NCBI RefSeq assembly: GCF_002007115.1
Contig: NZ_MVAD01000001.1
Location: 3,038,001 to 3,102,000, forward strand
Reading direction: 5' to 3'
Length of the DNA: 64,000 nt
DNA from: Massilia sp. KIM
Lineage (GTDB): Bacteria; Pseudomonadota; Gammaproteobacteria; Burkholderiales; Burkholderiaceae_D
Of this stretch, positions 7,845-16,282 are shown one piece after another (the stretch's first letter is position 1; each line of letters opens with the position of its first letter). A model generated the notes under the pieces. It saw only the letters and a program-made list of their open reading frames with translations, was not told where the DNA came from and did not search any database. Made by a program: the position numbers and the translations under genes.

Positions 7845-9101
7845 ATGAACAAGAAAATTTTGGCTACCCTGCTGGCTTTCCCGCTGGCCGGGACCGCAGT
7901 GCACGCCCAGGAGACAACCGGTTTCCCTCCCATCAAAGTCAGCGGTTTCGGCACCGCCGCGCTGACCTGGACCGATGAAGATCGCGCCCAGTTCGCCCGT
8001 CCCAACCAGTCCAGCGGCGCCGCCGACAGCGTGCGCACCGGCGTCGATTCCAACCTCGGCCTGCAGGCCGACATGACGGTCAACAGCTGGCTGTCCTTCA
8101 CCGCCCAGGGCCTGGTGCGCAAGGACGCTGAAGAGCACTACGGCGCCGAGCTGACCTGGGCCTTCGCCAAGGCCCGCATCAGCGACGAGCTGAGCGTGCG
8201 CGTGGGCCGTGTCGGCCTGCCCGTGTTCATGATTTCCGACTACCGTAACGTCGGCTACGCCAACACCATGCTGCGTCCGCCGGCGGAGATGTACTCGCAG
8301 GTGCCGTTCAACAGCATCGACGGCGTCGACCTGAGCTGGCAGCGCGGCTTCGGCGACACCAGCCTGAGCGCGCAGCTCGCCCTGGGCAGCATCAAGTCGC
8401 CGCTGTCCGGCGACATCCACGCCAAGGGCAAGCAGATCGTGGCGCTGAACGTGTCGGCCGAACACGGCCCCTTCACCTTCCGCGTCGGCCACGCCAAGAC
8501 CAAGATCAGCATCGACGATTCGACCTCGCTCAACACCCTGCTCGGCGGACTGCGCGCCGCCGGCGCCGGCTACCGCTTCCCGCAGCTGGTCACCCTGGCC
8601 GCCGAGATCGAAGCCAAGGACAAGGATGCCCACTTCAGCTCGCTCGGCATGGCCATGGACTGGAACAACATCGTGCTCCAGACCGAGTTCGCCAAGCGCA
8701 AGACCAAGGCCTACATCAACGACACCACCTCCTGGTACCTGATGGGCGGCTACCGCATCGGCAAGTTCCTGCCTTACTACAGCCACGCCAGCCTGAAGGT
8801 CGACAGCGCCATCGTCAACACCGTGCCGGCTTCCTGCCCGCCGGGCTACCCGGCGGCCTGCACCCCGACCCTGCAGCAGCTGGGCGCCGGCGTGCGCCGC
8901 CTGCCCAACACCGGCGTCGGCCAGGGCGAGCAGACCACCGACACCATCGGCCTGCGCTGGGACTTCGCCAGCTCGGTCGCGCTGAAGGTCCAGGTCGACC
9001 GCGTCAAGCCGAAGAACGGCAACGGCCTGTTCGTCAACGTCCAGCCGGGCTTCAAGGGCCCGGTGACCGTGGGCGCCGTCGCCCTCGACTTCGTGTTCTA
9101 A
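7845..9101 (+). CDS. Outer membrane porin-like beta-barrel protein
   Basis: The 418-residue protein has a signal peptide of about 22 residues ending in VHAQ, alternating amphipathic strands throughout, and a C-terminal Phe (LDFVF), as expected for a BamA-recognised outer membrane barrel. Two Cys residues near 330-340 (SCPPGYPAAC) may form a loop disulfide. The frame opens at 7785, but the ATG at 7845 begins the signal peptide and is chosen. It is followed after 9 bp by a PstS-like gene, so the two probably form a unit. Substrate is unknown; phosphate-related transport is only suggested by the neighbour and the upstream Pho-like repeats. Confidence 0.75.
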   Translation: MNKKILATLLAFPLAGTAVHAQETTGFPPIKVSGFGTAALTWTDEDRAQFARPNQSSGAADSVRTGVDSNLGLQADMTVNSWLSFTAQGLVRKDAEEHYGAELTWAFAKARISDELSVRVGRVGLPVFMISDYRNVGYANTMLRPPAEMYSQVPFNSIDGVDLSWQRGFGDTSLSAQLALGSIKSPLSGDIHAKGKQIVALNVSAEHGPFTFRVGHAKTKISIDDSTSLNTLLGGLRAAGAGYRFPQLVTLAAEIEAKDKDAHFSSLGMAMDWNNIVLQTEFAKRKTKAYINDTTSWYLMGGYRIGKFLPYYSHASLKVDSAIVNTVPASCPPGYPAACTPTLQQLGAGVRRLPNTGVGQGEQTTDTIGLRWDFASSVALKVQVDRVKPKNGNGLFVNVQPGFKGPVTVGAVALDFVF

Positions 9102-9110
9102 GGAGCGACC

Positions 9111-9515
9111 ATGAAACGACTGATGCTCGCCGCCCTCGCGGCAACCGCATTCTCCGCCGCGCCGGCCATGGCCGAAGTGGCCGTAGTGGTCAGCGCCAAG
9201 GCCGCAGAAACCAGCTTCACCAAGGAGCAGGTGGCCCAGTTCTTCCTGGGTAAGTCCACTGCCATGACCCCGGTCGACCAGGCCGAATCGAGCCCGGTGC
9301 GCGCCGAGTTCTACAAGAAGGTGGCGGACAAGGACGCGGCCCAGGCCAAGGCCCTGTGGTCCAAGCTGGTCTTCACCGGCAAGGCCACGATGCCGAAGGA
9401 AGTCGCCGACAACGCCGCCGTCAAGGCCGCCGTCGCCGCCAACCCGAAGGCCATCGGCTACATCGACAAGAGCGCCGTCGACGCCACCGTGAAGGTGGTC
9501 TACACGGCGCCGTAA
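9111..9515 (+). CDS. Short PstS-like periplasmic phosphate-binding-family protein
   Basis: The 134-residue protein has a signal peptide (to about residue 21, AMAEV) and resembles one lobe of PBP_like/PstS substrate-binding proteins: a KEQVAQFFLGK segment near the N-terminus and AVAANPKAIGYIDKSAVD near the C-terminus, the latter typical of PstS-like proteins. At this length it is less than half of a true PstS and no ABC permease or ATPase is nearby. It is more likely a periplasmic ligand-binding accessory of the adjacent porin or chemoreceptor than a standard transporter subunit. Confidence 0.7.
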   Translation: MKRLMLAALAATAFSAAPAMAEVAVVVSAKAAETSFTKEQVAQFFLGKSTAMTPVDQAESSPVRAEFYKKVADKDAAQAKALWSKLVFTGKATMPKEVADNAAVKAAVAANPKAIGYIDKSAVDATVKVVYTAP

Positions 9516-9539
9516 GCGGCTCCACCATCTAGGCATCAC

Positions 9540-9569
9540 CCGCCGCCTGCATTCGCTGGCGGCGGTTTT
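9540..9569 (+). terminator. Rho-independent hairpin between the PstS-like gene and the chemoreceptor gene
   Basis: CCGCCGCC (9540-9547) pairs with GGCGGCGG (9558-9565) around a 10-nt loop and is followed by TTTT. It would reduce or end readthrough from the porin/PstS-like pair into the chemoreceptor gene starting 18 bp later. Confidence 0.6.
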
Positions 9570-9586
9570 CGCACTCTGGAGAACCC

Positions 9587-11149
9587 ATGAGCATCAAGCG
9601 CAGGATCTGGGCACTGCCCGTCATTTCCGCCATCGTCTTCGGTCTCGGCGCCTTTGCCAGCGCCATGATCGCGACCAGGGCGCTGGATTCGATCACCACC
9701 ACCGAAAGCGTCGACTATCCGATGCTGGACGCCTCCAAGGCGCTGGCGCTGGACGTCGCCGCCATCACCGACGGCCTGCAGGACGCGGTCGCGGAAGGCG
9801 ACAAGGACAAGGTCGCCCAGGTCGGCGAGCAGGCCGCCAAGCTGCGCGCCAGGCTCGAGAAGTACGGCCAGATCCCGGGCCAGCGCGAGACCTTCGCGCG
9901 CCTGGGCAAGGAATTCGAGAACTACTACGCCCCCGCCCTCTCGTCGGCGCGCATCATGCTCGAGATGGAGCAGGGCGACCCGCAGGCCACGGTGGGCAAG
10001 ATGCAGGCGGCCCTGTCCAGCCTGCAGGCCGACCTGGCCAAGACCCACGAAGCGGCGCAGCGCCAGTTCGCGTCCGGCATCGCCAGCAGCAAGGACAGCG
10101 TCAACCGGGTGCTGAGCGCGATGTTCCTCACCGCGCTGGTGGTGATCGCCTGCCTGGCGCTGGTCTCCTGGTTCGTGGTGCGCACCATCTGGCAGCAGCT
10201 GGGCGGCGAGCCGGCCTATGCGCGCGAGATCGCGCAGGCGGTCGCCTCGGGCGACCTGTCGATGGACATCCGGATCGAGGCCGGCGACAGCGGCAGCCTG
10301 CTGGTGGCCCTGAAGGAAATGCGGGCGCGCCTGGCGACCCTGGTGGCGGAGATCAAGGCCTCGGCCGACACCATCGCCAGCGCCAGCTCCGAGATCGCGA
10401 CCGGCAACGCCGACCTGGCGCGCCGCACCGAATCGCAGGCTTCGAGCCTGGACCGCACCACGCGCGCCATGGAAGAACTGACCGGCGCCGTGCGCCAGAA
10501 CGCGCTCAACGCGAGCGAGGCCAACACCCTGGTGGAGACGGCCAGCAGCATCGCCACCCGCGGCGGCCAGGTGGTGGGCGGCGTGGTGAGCACCATGGGC
10601 GACATTAATACCTCGGCCAACAAGATCGTCGAGATCATTTCGGTGATCGACGGGATCGCCTTCCAGACCAACATCCTGGCGCTGAACGCCGCGGTCGAAG
10701 CGGCGCGCGCCGGCGAGCAGGGACGCGGCTTCGCGGTGGTCGCGGGCGAGGTGCGCAACCTGGCGCAGCGCTCGGCCGCCGCCGCCAAGGAGATCAAGGA
10801 ACTGATCGGCGACTCGGTGGCGAAGGTGAGCGCCGGCAGCGCGCTGGTGGACGAAGCCGGCGTGACCATGGGGCAGATCGTGGAATCGGTGCGCAAGGTG
10901 CAGACCATCATGGCCGAGATCAGCGCCGCCGGCGCGCGCCAGAGCGCGGGCATCGAGGACATCGGCCGTTCGATCGGCAGCATCGACGAGATGACGCAGC
11001 AGAACGCGGCGCTGGTGGAAGAGGCGTCGGCAGCGGCGGAATCGCTCACCGAGCAGACCGGGCAGTTGACCGGGGCGCTGGGGGTGTTCAAGCTGGAGCA
11101 GGCTGCGCTGCCGGGGGCGGGGAGGCAGAGGTTGGCGTTGTCGCGGTGA
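9587..11149 (+). CDS. Methyl-accepting chemotaxis protein
   Basis: Inner membrane chemoreceptor of 520 residues. TM1 is about 8-30, a four-helix-type periplasmic sensor spans about 31-177, TM2 is about 178-198, then HAMP and a cytoplasmic coiled coil. The conserved signalling hairpin is present ([31 protein letters not shown], about 350-385) and contacts CheA/CheW. There is no C-terminal NWxxF-type CheR/CheB tether. Its position after a PstS-like protein raises the possibility that it senses that protein or its ligand, though the sensor domain itself is of the generic 4HB type. Confidence 0.92.
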   Translation: MSIKRRIWALPVISAIVFGLGAFASAMIATRALDSITTTESVDYPMLDASKALALDVAAITDGLQDAVAEGDKDKVAQVGEQAAKLRARLEKYGQIPGQRETFARLGKEFENYYAPALSSARIMLEMEQGDPQATVGKMQAALSSLQADLAKTHEAAQRQFASGIASSKDSVNRVLSAMFLTALVVIACLALVSWFVVRTIWQQLGGEPAYAREIAQAVASGDLSMDIRIEAGDSGSLLVALKEMRARLATLVAEIKASADTIASASSEIATGNADLARRTESQASSLDRTTRAMEELTGAVRQNALNASEANTLVETASSIATRGGQVVGGVVSTMGDINTSANKIVEIISVIDGIAFQTNILALNAAVEAARAGEQGRGFAVVAGEVRNLAQRSAAAAKEIKELIGDSVAKVSAGSALVDEAGVTMGQIVESVRKVQTIMAEISAAGARQSAGIEDIGRSIGSIDEMTQQNAALVEEASAAAESLTEQTGQLTGALGVFKLEQAALPGAGRQRLALSR

Positions 11150-11200
11150 TCATCACTGCTCACCTGTCTTTGCATCCAAGGTCAGGCTTGATTTAGTGGA

Positions 11201-11226
11201 AAGCCGCTCGTTTGAGCGGCTTTTTT
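11201..11226 (+). terminator. Rho-independent terminator after the chemoreceptor gene
   Basis: AAGCCGCTC (11201-11209) and GAGCGGCTT (11214-11222) form a 9-bp stem with a GTTT loop, followed by a T run to 11226. It lies about 50 bp after the stop. Confidence 0.88.
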
Positions 11227-11247
11227 CTTGTTCGTGGCGGGCTAACG

Positions 11248-11364
11248 AACTTGGGTCCCCGCCTTCGCGGGGACGACGTGCTATGGCAGCGGCGGAAGAC
11301 AGACCGTATCGGTTCTCCCCGTTAACCGGTAAACGTCGTCCCCGCGAAGGCGGGGACCCAAGTT
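11248..11364. repeat. REPIN-like pair A: perfect 31-bp inverted repeats
   Basis: Arms at 11248-11278 and 11334-11364 are exact reverse complements, with AACTTGG at the outer ends and GACG at the inner ends, around a 55-bp spacer. Each arm is itself a small palindrome (TCCCCGC-cttc-GCGGGGA). The same unit recurs as pairs near 36650, 39921 and 51553. It fills most of the 344-bp gap between the chemoreceptor and the CBS-domain gene. No other gene is seen there. Confidence 0.85.
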
Positions 11365-11493
11365 TGCAAACCGACCACGAACTCTCACCCTCCCCCCACC
11401 AGCCCCGGCAGACACCCGGCCAGCCCCCCGCTTGCACCACCCCAACACTTAACTTAGAATCAACTCCCCCAGCAAGCACTTTCCCGGTGAGCC

Positions 11494-12792
11494 TTGGATA
11501 CCGTCCCGCTTTGGGTGCTCGTCCTCGCACTCGTCCTCCTGATCCTGCTGTCCGCCTTCTTCGCCATGGCCGAAACGGCCCTGATGGCCTCCAACAAGTA
11601 CCGTCTGCGCCACCTGGCCGAGCGCGGCAACCGCGGCGCGGTTACCTCGCTCTGGCTGCTGGCCCGCACCGACCGCTTCCTGTCCCTGGTCCTGATCGCC
11701 AACATCCTGCTCAACGCCATGGCCGCCGCCCTGGTCACCGTGGTGGCGATCGACCTGTACGGCGACGAGGAAGGCGTGATCGCGGCCGCCGCCGCCACCG
11801 TCGCCTTCCTCCTGATCGTGTTCGCCGAAGTCTCGCCCAAGGTGATCGGCGCCACCTACCCGGAACCGATCGCGGTCGCCACCAGCCTGCCGCTGCAGGC
11901 CCTGCTGCGCATGGCGCGCCCGGTGGTGGGCATCGTCAACCTGTTCGTGCGCGGCCTGCTGCGCCTGCTGGGCATCCGCACCGGCGCCGACGCCCCACCC
12001 GCCCGCCTCTCGCCCGAGGAACTGCGCTCGATCGTGCTGGACAGCGGGCCGACCGGCGCCCAGAAGCACCGCAGCATCCTGCTCAACCTGTTCGACCTGG
12101 AATCGGTCAAGGTCGACGACATCATGGTCCCGCGCGCCCAGATCGAAGCCCTGAACCTGGCCGCGCCGCTCGACACCATCCTCGACCAGCTCACCACCTG
12201 CTACCACAACAAGCTGCCAGTCTATGAAGGCGAGATCAACCGCATCGTCGGCATCCTGCACGTGCGCAAGGCGGTCGGCCTGCTGCGCCAGGCGGACGAA
12301 CTGGACAAGGACCACCTGCGCGAACTGCTGGTCGCGCCCTACTTCGTGCCCCAGGAAACCCACGCCCTCGACCAGCTCCAGCAGTTCCAGGAACAGCGCG
12401 AGCGGCTCGGCATCATCGTCGACGAGTACGGCGAGGTGCAGGGCCTGGTCACCCTCGACGACATCATCGAAGAGATGATCGGCAACTTCACCACCTCGAT
12501 GCCGGGCGCCGCGCGCGGCGAGGCGGTGGCATGGAACGCCAGGGGCGAATGCCTGCTCGAAGGCAGCACGCCGCTGCGCGACATCAACAAGAAGCTCGGG
12601 CTCTCCCTGCCCCTGGACGGCCCCAAGACCGTCAACGGCCTGCTGCTGGAACAGCTCCAGGACATCCCCGAGGCCCCGATCTCCCTCAAGATCGGCAATT
12701 GCATCATCGAGGTGGTGCAAGTCCAGAACCAGGCGATCAAGGTCGTCAAGCTGCTGCGCCCGGTTAGCGCAAGGCGGCTGCTGCCCTTCTGA
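11494..12792 (+). CDS. HlyC/CorC-type CNNM transmembrane and CBS-pair protein
   Basis: Inner membrane protein of 432 residues: an N-terminal DUF21/CNNM domain with hydrophobic segments over about 5-30, 55-80, 90-115 and 130-155; a tandem CBS pair (DDIMVPRAQI near 210, LPVYEGEINRIVGILHV near 245, IIVDEYGEVQGLVTLDDI near 310); and a C-terminal CorC_HlyC domain. The family is linked to Mg2+/Co2+ efflux or homeostasis, not haemolysis. The frame begins with TTG at 11494; no in-frame ATG near there gives a full first membrane helix. It precedes pilB but need not be functionally related. Confidence 0.88.
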   Translation: MDTVPLWVLVLALVLLILLSAFFAMAETALMASNKYRLRHLAERGNRGAVTSLWLLARTDRFLSLVLIANILLNAMAAALVTVVAIDLYGDEEGVIAAAAATVAFLLIVFAEVSPKVIGATYPEPIAVATSLPLQALLRMARPVVGIVNLFVRGLLRLLGIRTGADAPPARLSPEELRSIVLDSGPTGAQKHRSILLNLFDLESVKVDDIMVPRAQIEALNLAAPLDTILDQLTTCYHNKLPVYEGEINRIVGILHVRKAVGLLRQADELDKDHLRELLVAPYFVPQETHALDQLQQFQEQRERLGIIVDEYGEVQGLVTLDDIIEEMIGNFTTSMPGAARGEAVAWNARGECLLEGSTPLRDINKKLGLSLPLDGPKTVNGLLLEQLQDIPEAPISLKIGNCIIEVVQVQNQAIKVVKLLRPVSARRLLPF

Positions 12793-12966
12793 GGCATGCT
12801 CCCGCTGCCATGCCATTTCGTCTACGTGGCGTGGATGCATCTTCATGCAACGCAAATACTTTACAAATTTAGTGCCTGTAGGCATCATCAGGAGACTCCG
12901 CCGGCGGGTCGCGTCCGCCCGGCGCCCTTGTCGTTTCTCTAATTCCACGGCTAAGTACGGCTCTTT

Positions 12967-14694
12967 ATGGCAGCAGTCCTCCCGAACACGACCACAGGCA
13001 CGCCGCTGTCCGGCTTGGCGCGCGCCCTGGTCCAGGCGGGACGCCTGACACCGGCCCAGGCCGACGCCCTGCAGAAGAAGGCGACCCAGGACAAGACCCC
13101 CTTCATCGACGCCCTGCTGGCCGGCGGCGCGATCGAACCGGGCGCCCTGGCCGCGTTCTGCGCCGAGACCTTCGGCTATCCCCTGCTCGACCTGGCTTCC
13201 TTCGCGCCCGAAGCGCTGCCGGCCAACGCCATCGACGACAAGCTGATGCAGGCCCAGCGCGTGATCGCGCTCGCCAAGCGCGGCAACAAGATGTCGGTGG
13301 CCCTGTCCGACCCGACCAACAGCCAGGCCCTGGACCAGATCAAGTTCCAGAGCGAATCGTCGGTCGAGCCGGTGATCGTGCCCCACGACGCCCTGCTGGC
13401 CCTGCTGGCCAAGCTGTCCAAGAACGCCGAGCAGAGCCTGAACGAGCTGGCCGGCGACGATGGCGAGATCGAGTTCGCCGAGGAAGACGCCCAGCCGCTG
13501 GCGGCGGTCGACACCGCCAACGAGGTCGAGGACGCGCCGATCGTGCGCTTCCTCAACAAGATCCTGCTGGACGCGGTGCAGATCGGCGCTTCGGACATCC
13601 ACTTCGAGCCCTACGAGAAGTATTACCGGATCCGCATGCGCGTGGACGGCGTGCTGCGCGACCACGCCAGCCCGCCGCTCTCGATCCGCGAAAAGCTGGT
13701 CTCGCGCATCAAGGTGCTGGCGCGCCTGGACATCGCCGAGAAGCGCGTGCCCCAGGACGGCCGCATGCGCCTGATCCTCTCGCCCACCCGCACCATCGAC
13801 TTCCGGGTCAGCACCCTGCCCACGCTGTTCGGCGAGAAGACCGTGATGCGTATCCTCGACGCCACCCAGGCGCAGATGGGGATCGACGCGCTCGGCTACG
13901 ACCCGGACCAGAAGGCCCTGCTGCTGGACGCCATCACCCGCCCCTACGGCATGGTGCTGGTGACCGGCCCGACCGGCTCCGGCAAGACGGTGTCGCTGTA
14001 CTCCTGCCTCAACCTGCTGAACAAACCCGGCATCAACATCTCGACCGCGGAAGACCCGGCCGAGATCAACCTGCCTGGCGTCAACCAGGTCAACGTCAAC
14101 GACAAGGCCGGCCTGACCTTCCCGGTGGCGCTCAAGTCCTTCCTGCGCCAGGACCCGGACATCATCATGGTCGGCGAGATCCGCGACCTGGAGACCGCCG
14201 ACATCGCGATCAAGGCCGCCCAGACCGGCCACATGGTGTTCTCGACCCTGCACACCAACGACGCGCCCTCTACCCTGACGCGCTTGATGAACATGGGCGT
14301 GGCGCCGTTCAACATCGCGTCCTCGGTGATCCTGATCACGGCCCAGCGCCTGGCGCGCCGCCTGTGCGGCTGCAAGCAGCCGATCGAGATCGGCCATGAG
14401 GCCCTGCTGGCCGCCGGTTTCCGCGAGCAGGACATCGACGATAGCTGGAAGCCCTACGGCCCGGTCGGCTGCGACCGCTGCCTGGGCTCGGGTTACAAGG
14501 GCCGGGTCGGCATCTACCAGATCATGCCGATCTCGCCCGCGATCGAGGAGCTGATCCTGGCGCACGGCAATGCGATGCAGATCGCGGCCCAGGCCGAGAA
14601 GGAAGGCGTGAATTCGCTGCGCCGCTCCGGCCTGATGAAAGTGAAACAGGGGCTGACCAGCCTCGAAGAAGTGCTCGGCTGCACCAACGAATAG
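12967..14694 (+). CDS. pilB: Type IV pilus assembly ATPase PilB
   Basis: Hexameric cytoplasmic ATPase that powers pilus extension. The 575-residue protein has the MshEN/N1 domain, then the GspE-type core with Walker A GPTGSGKT (about 334-341), the Asp box, Walker B-type VGEIRDLETAD (about 401-411) and the His box HMVFSTLHTND. A four-Cys zinc element is visible near the C-terminus (CGC...CDRC). pilC follows after 7 bp. pilD lies 2 kb on, interrupted by two unrelated minus-strand genes, and pilin genes are not in the window. Confidence 0.96.
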   Translation: MAAVLPNTTTGTPLSGLARALVQAGRLTPAQADALQKKATQDKTPFIDALLAGGAIEPGALAAFCAETFGYPLLDLASFAPEALPANAIDDKLMQAQRVIALAKRGNKMSVALSDPTNSQALDQIKFQSESSVEPVIVPHDALLALLAKLSKNAEQSLNELAGDDGEIEFAEEDAQPLAAVDTANEVEDAPIVRFLNKILLDAVQIGASDIHFEPYEKYYRIRMRVDGVLRDHASPPLSIREKLVSRIKVLARLDIAEKRVPQDGRMRLILSPTRTIDFRVSTLPTLFGEKTVMRILDATQAQMGIDALGYDPDQKALLLDAITRPYGMVLVTGPTGSGKTVSLYSCLNLLNKPGINISTAEDPAEINLPGVNQVNVNDKAGLTFPVALKSFLRQDPDIIMVGEIRDLETADIAIKAAQTGHMVFSTLHTNDAPSTLTRLMNMGVAPFNIASSVILITAQRLARRLCGCKQPIEIGHEALLAAGFREQDIDDSWKPYGPVGCDRCLGSGYKGRVGIYQIMPISPAIEELILAHGNAMQIAAQAEKEGVNSLRRSGLMKVKQGLTSLEEVLGCTNE

Positions 14695-14701
14695 GAACAC
14701 T

Positions 14702-15934
14702 ATGGCTAGCTCCCTCCAATCCAAACGCGGCGGCGTCCAGATCAAGGAATCGGTCTACGCATGGGAAGGCAAGGACAAGACCGGACGCATCGTGCGCGGC
14801 GAGGTGCGTGCCGGCGGCGAGGCGATCGTCAACGTCACCCTGCGCCGCCAGGGCATCATGGTGACCAAGATCAAGAAGAAGGTCTACCGCAGCGGGCGCA
14901 AGATCACGGACAAGGACCTGACCATGTTCACCCGCCAGCTGGCGACCATGATGAAGGCCGGGGTGCCGCTGCTGCAATCCTTCGACATCGTCGGCAAGGG
15001 CCACGCCAACCCTGCGATGGCCAAGCTGATCAACGACCTGCGCGCCGACGTCGAGACCGGCACCAGCCTGAACCGCGCCTTCCGCAAGTACCCGCTGTAC
15101 TTCGACCCGCTGTTCTGCAACCTGGTGGGCGCCGGCGAACAGGCCGGCATCCTGGAAGACCTGCTCACCCGCCTGGCCATCTACAAGGAAAAGACGCTCG
15201 CCATCAAGGCCAAGATCAAGTCGGCCCTGATGTACCCGATCTCGATCCTGGCGATCGCCTTCGTGGTCACGGCCGTGATCATGATCTGGGTGGTGCCCGC
15301 CTTCAAGTCGGTGTTCGAGAGCTTCGGCGCCGACCTGCCGACCCCGACCCTGGTGGTCATGGCGATGTCGGACTTCGTGGTCGAGTGGTGGTATCTGATC
15401 TTCGGCAGCCTGTTCGGCACCCTGTATTTCTTCTTCCAGGCCTGGCGCCGCTCGCTCAAGATGCAGCAGGCCATGGACCGGGTGCTGCTGCGCGTGCCGA
15501 TCTTCGGCGAGGTGGTGCGCAAGGCCACCATCGCGCGCTGGACCCGCACCCTGTCGACCATGTTCGCGGCCGGCGTGCCGCTGGTGGAGGCCCTGGACTC
15601 GGTCGGCGGCGCCTCCGGCAATGCGGTCTACCTGGAAGCGACGCGCAAGATCCAGAGCGAAGTCTCGACCGGCACCAGCCTGACCGCCTCGATGCAGAAC
15701 GCCAACGTGTTCCCCAATCTGGTGACCCAGATGGTGCAGATCGGCGAGGAATCTGGCTCGCTCGACGCCATGCTGGGCAAGGTGGCCGACTTCTTCGAGG
15801 CCGAGGTGGACGAGGCGGTGGCCGCCCTGTCCTCGCTGATGGAACCCTTGATCATGGTGGTGCTGGGCGTGCTGATCGGCGGCCTGGTGATTGCCATGTA
15901 CCTGCCGATCTTTAAGCTGGGTTCGGTGGTCTGA
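14702..15934 (+). CDS. pilC: Type IV pilus inner membrane platform protein PilC
   Basis: Polytopic GspF-family protein (410 residues) that couples PilB/PilT to the pilus. It has the two repeated T2SSF domains: the first with LTMFTRQLATMMKAGVPLL near 75-95, the second with ARWTRTLSTMFAAGVPLVE near 280-300. Hydrophobic segments lie at about 176-200, 228-248 and 380-402. It starts at 14702, 7 bp after pilB, so the two are co-transcribed. A GC-rich hairpin follows the stop. Confidence 0.96.
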   Translation: MASSLQSKRGGVQIKESVYAWEGKDKTGRIVRGEVRAGGEAIVNVTLRRQGIMVTKIKKKVYRSGRKITDKDLTMFTRQLATMMKAGVPLLQSFDIVGKGHANPAMAKLINDLRADVETGTSLNRAFRKYPLYFDPLFCNLVGAGEQAGILEDLLTRLAIYKEKTLAIKAKIKSALMYPISILAIAFVVTAVIMIWVVPAFKSVFESFGADLPTPTLVVMAMSDFVVEWWYLIFGSLFGTLYFFFQAWRRSLKMQQAMDRVLLRVPIFGEVVRKATIARWTRTLSTMFAAGVPLVEALDSVGGASGNAVYLEATRKIQSEVSTGTSLTASMQNANVFPNLVTQMVQIGEESGSLDAMLGKVADFFEAEVDEAVAALSSLMEPLIMVVLGVLIGGLVIAMYLPIFKLGSVV

Positions 15935-15942
15935 AGCGCATG

Positions 15943-15966
15943 GGCGCCGGCCGGGCCGGCGCCTTC
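15943..15966. terminator. GC-rich hairpin after pilC
   Basis: GGCGCCGGC (15943-15951) pairs with GCCGGCGCC (15955-15963) with a 3-nt loop, followed by only TTCT. It lies between the convergent pilC and MbcA/ParS-like genes. The weak T tract leaves intrinsic termination uncertain. Confidence 0.45.
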
Positions 15967-15971
15967 TCCGC

Positions 15972-16235
15972 CTAGCCGCGCTTGCCCGCAGGCTGGGCGC
16001 GCAGGAAAGCCAGCAGCTCCGCTTCGTTTCCCTCGGCCGCCAGCTGGGCCGGGGTCTTGCCGCCGAAGTCCGCCAGCGGCGCATTCATCCACGCGTTCGC
16101 GGCCTCGTCCGAGCCGGCCAGGGCGCGCGCCGCGTGCATGAGGTTGTAGTAGGCCTGCGCCTTGCGCGATTGCTGCTCGAAGCGCGCGCGCAGCGCATCC
16201 ATCGATGCCGGGCTGAGTTGGTCGTCCTTGTCCAT
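15972..16235 (-). CDS. MbcA/ParS-type toxin-binding domain protein (antitoxin-like)
   Basis: An 87-residue protein whose C-terminal half (NAPLADFGGKTPAQLAAEG then LLAFL) matches the DUF2384/MbcA-ParS toxin-binding domain found in Xre-type antitoxins of RES toxins. No HTH domain is visible with this start. In-frame ATGs at 16265 and 16268 would extend it by about 10 residues. No RES or other toxin gene is adjacent; the upstream gene is the degenerate MBL-fold protein. Function as an antitoxin is not demonstrated by context. Confidence 0.6.
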   Translation of the reverse strand: MDKDDQLSPASMDALRARFEQQSRKAQAYYNLMHAARALAGSDEAANAWMNAPLADFGGKTPAQLAAEGNEAELLAFLRAQPAGKRG

Positions 16236-16282
16236 GGCAATATGCTGTGTCGAAAATGCCGCCATCATACCCCTTGCCGCGA

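Noticed and set aside
9111..9515. Genuine PstS of an ABC phosphate transporter
   Set aside because: At 134 residues it is far too short, and pstC, pstA and pstB are not adjacent.
11201..11364. Insertion sequence remnant
   Set aside because: No transposase fragment is present; the inverted repeats match the dispersed REP-like family instead.
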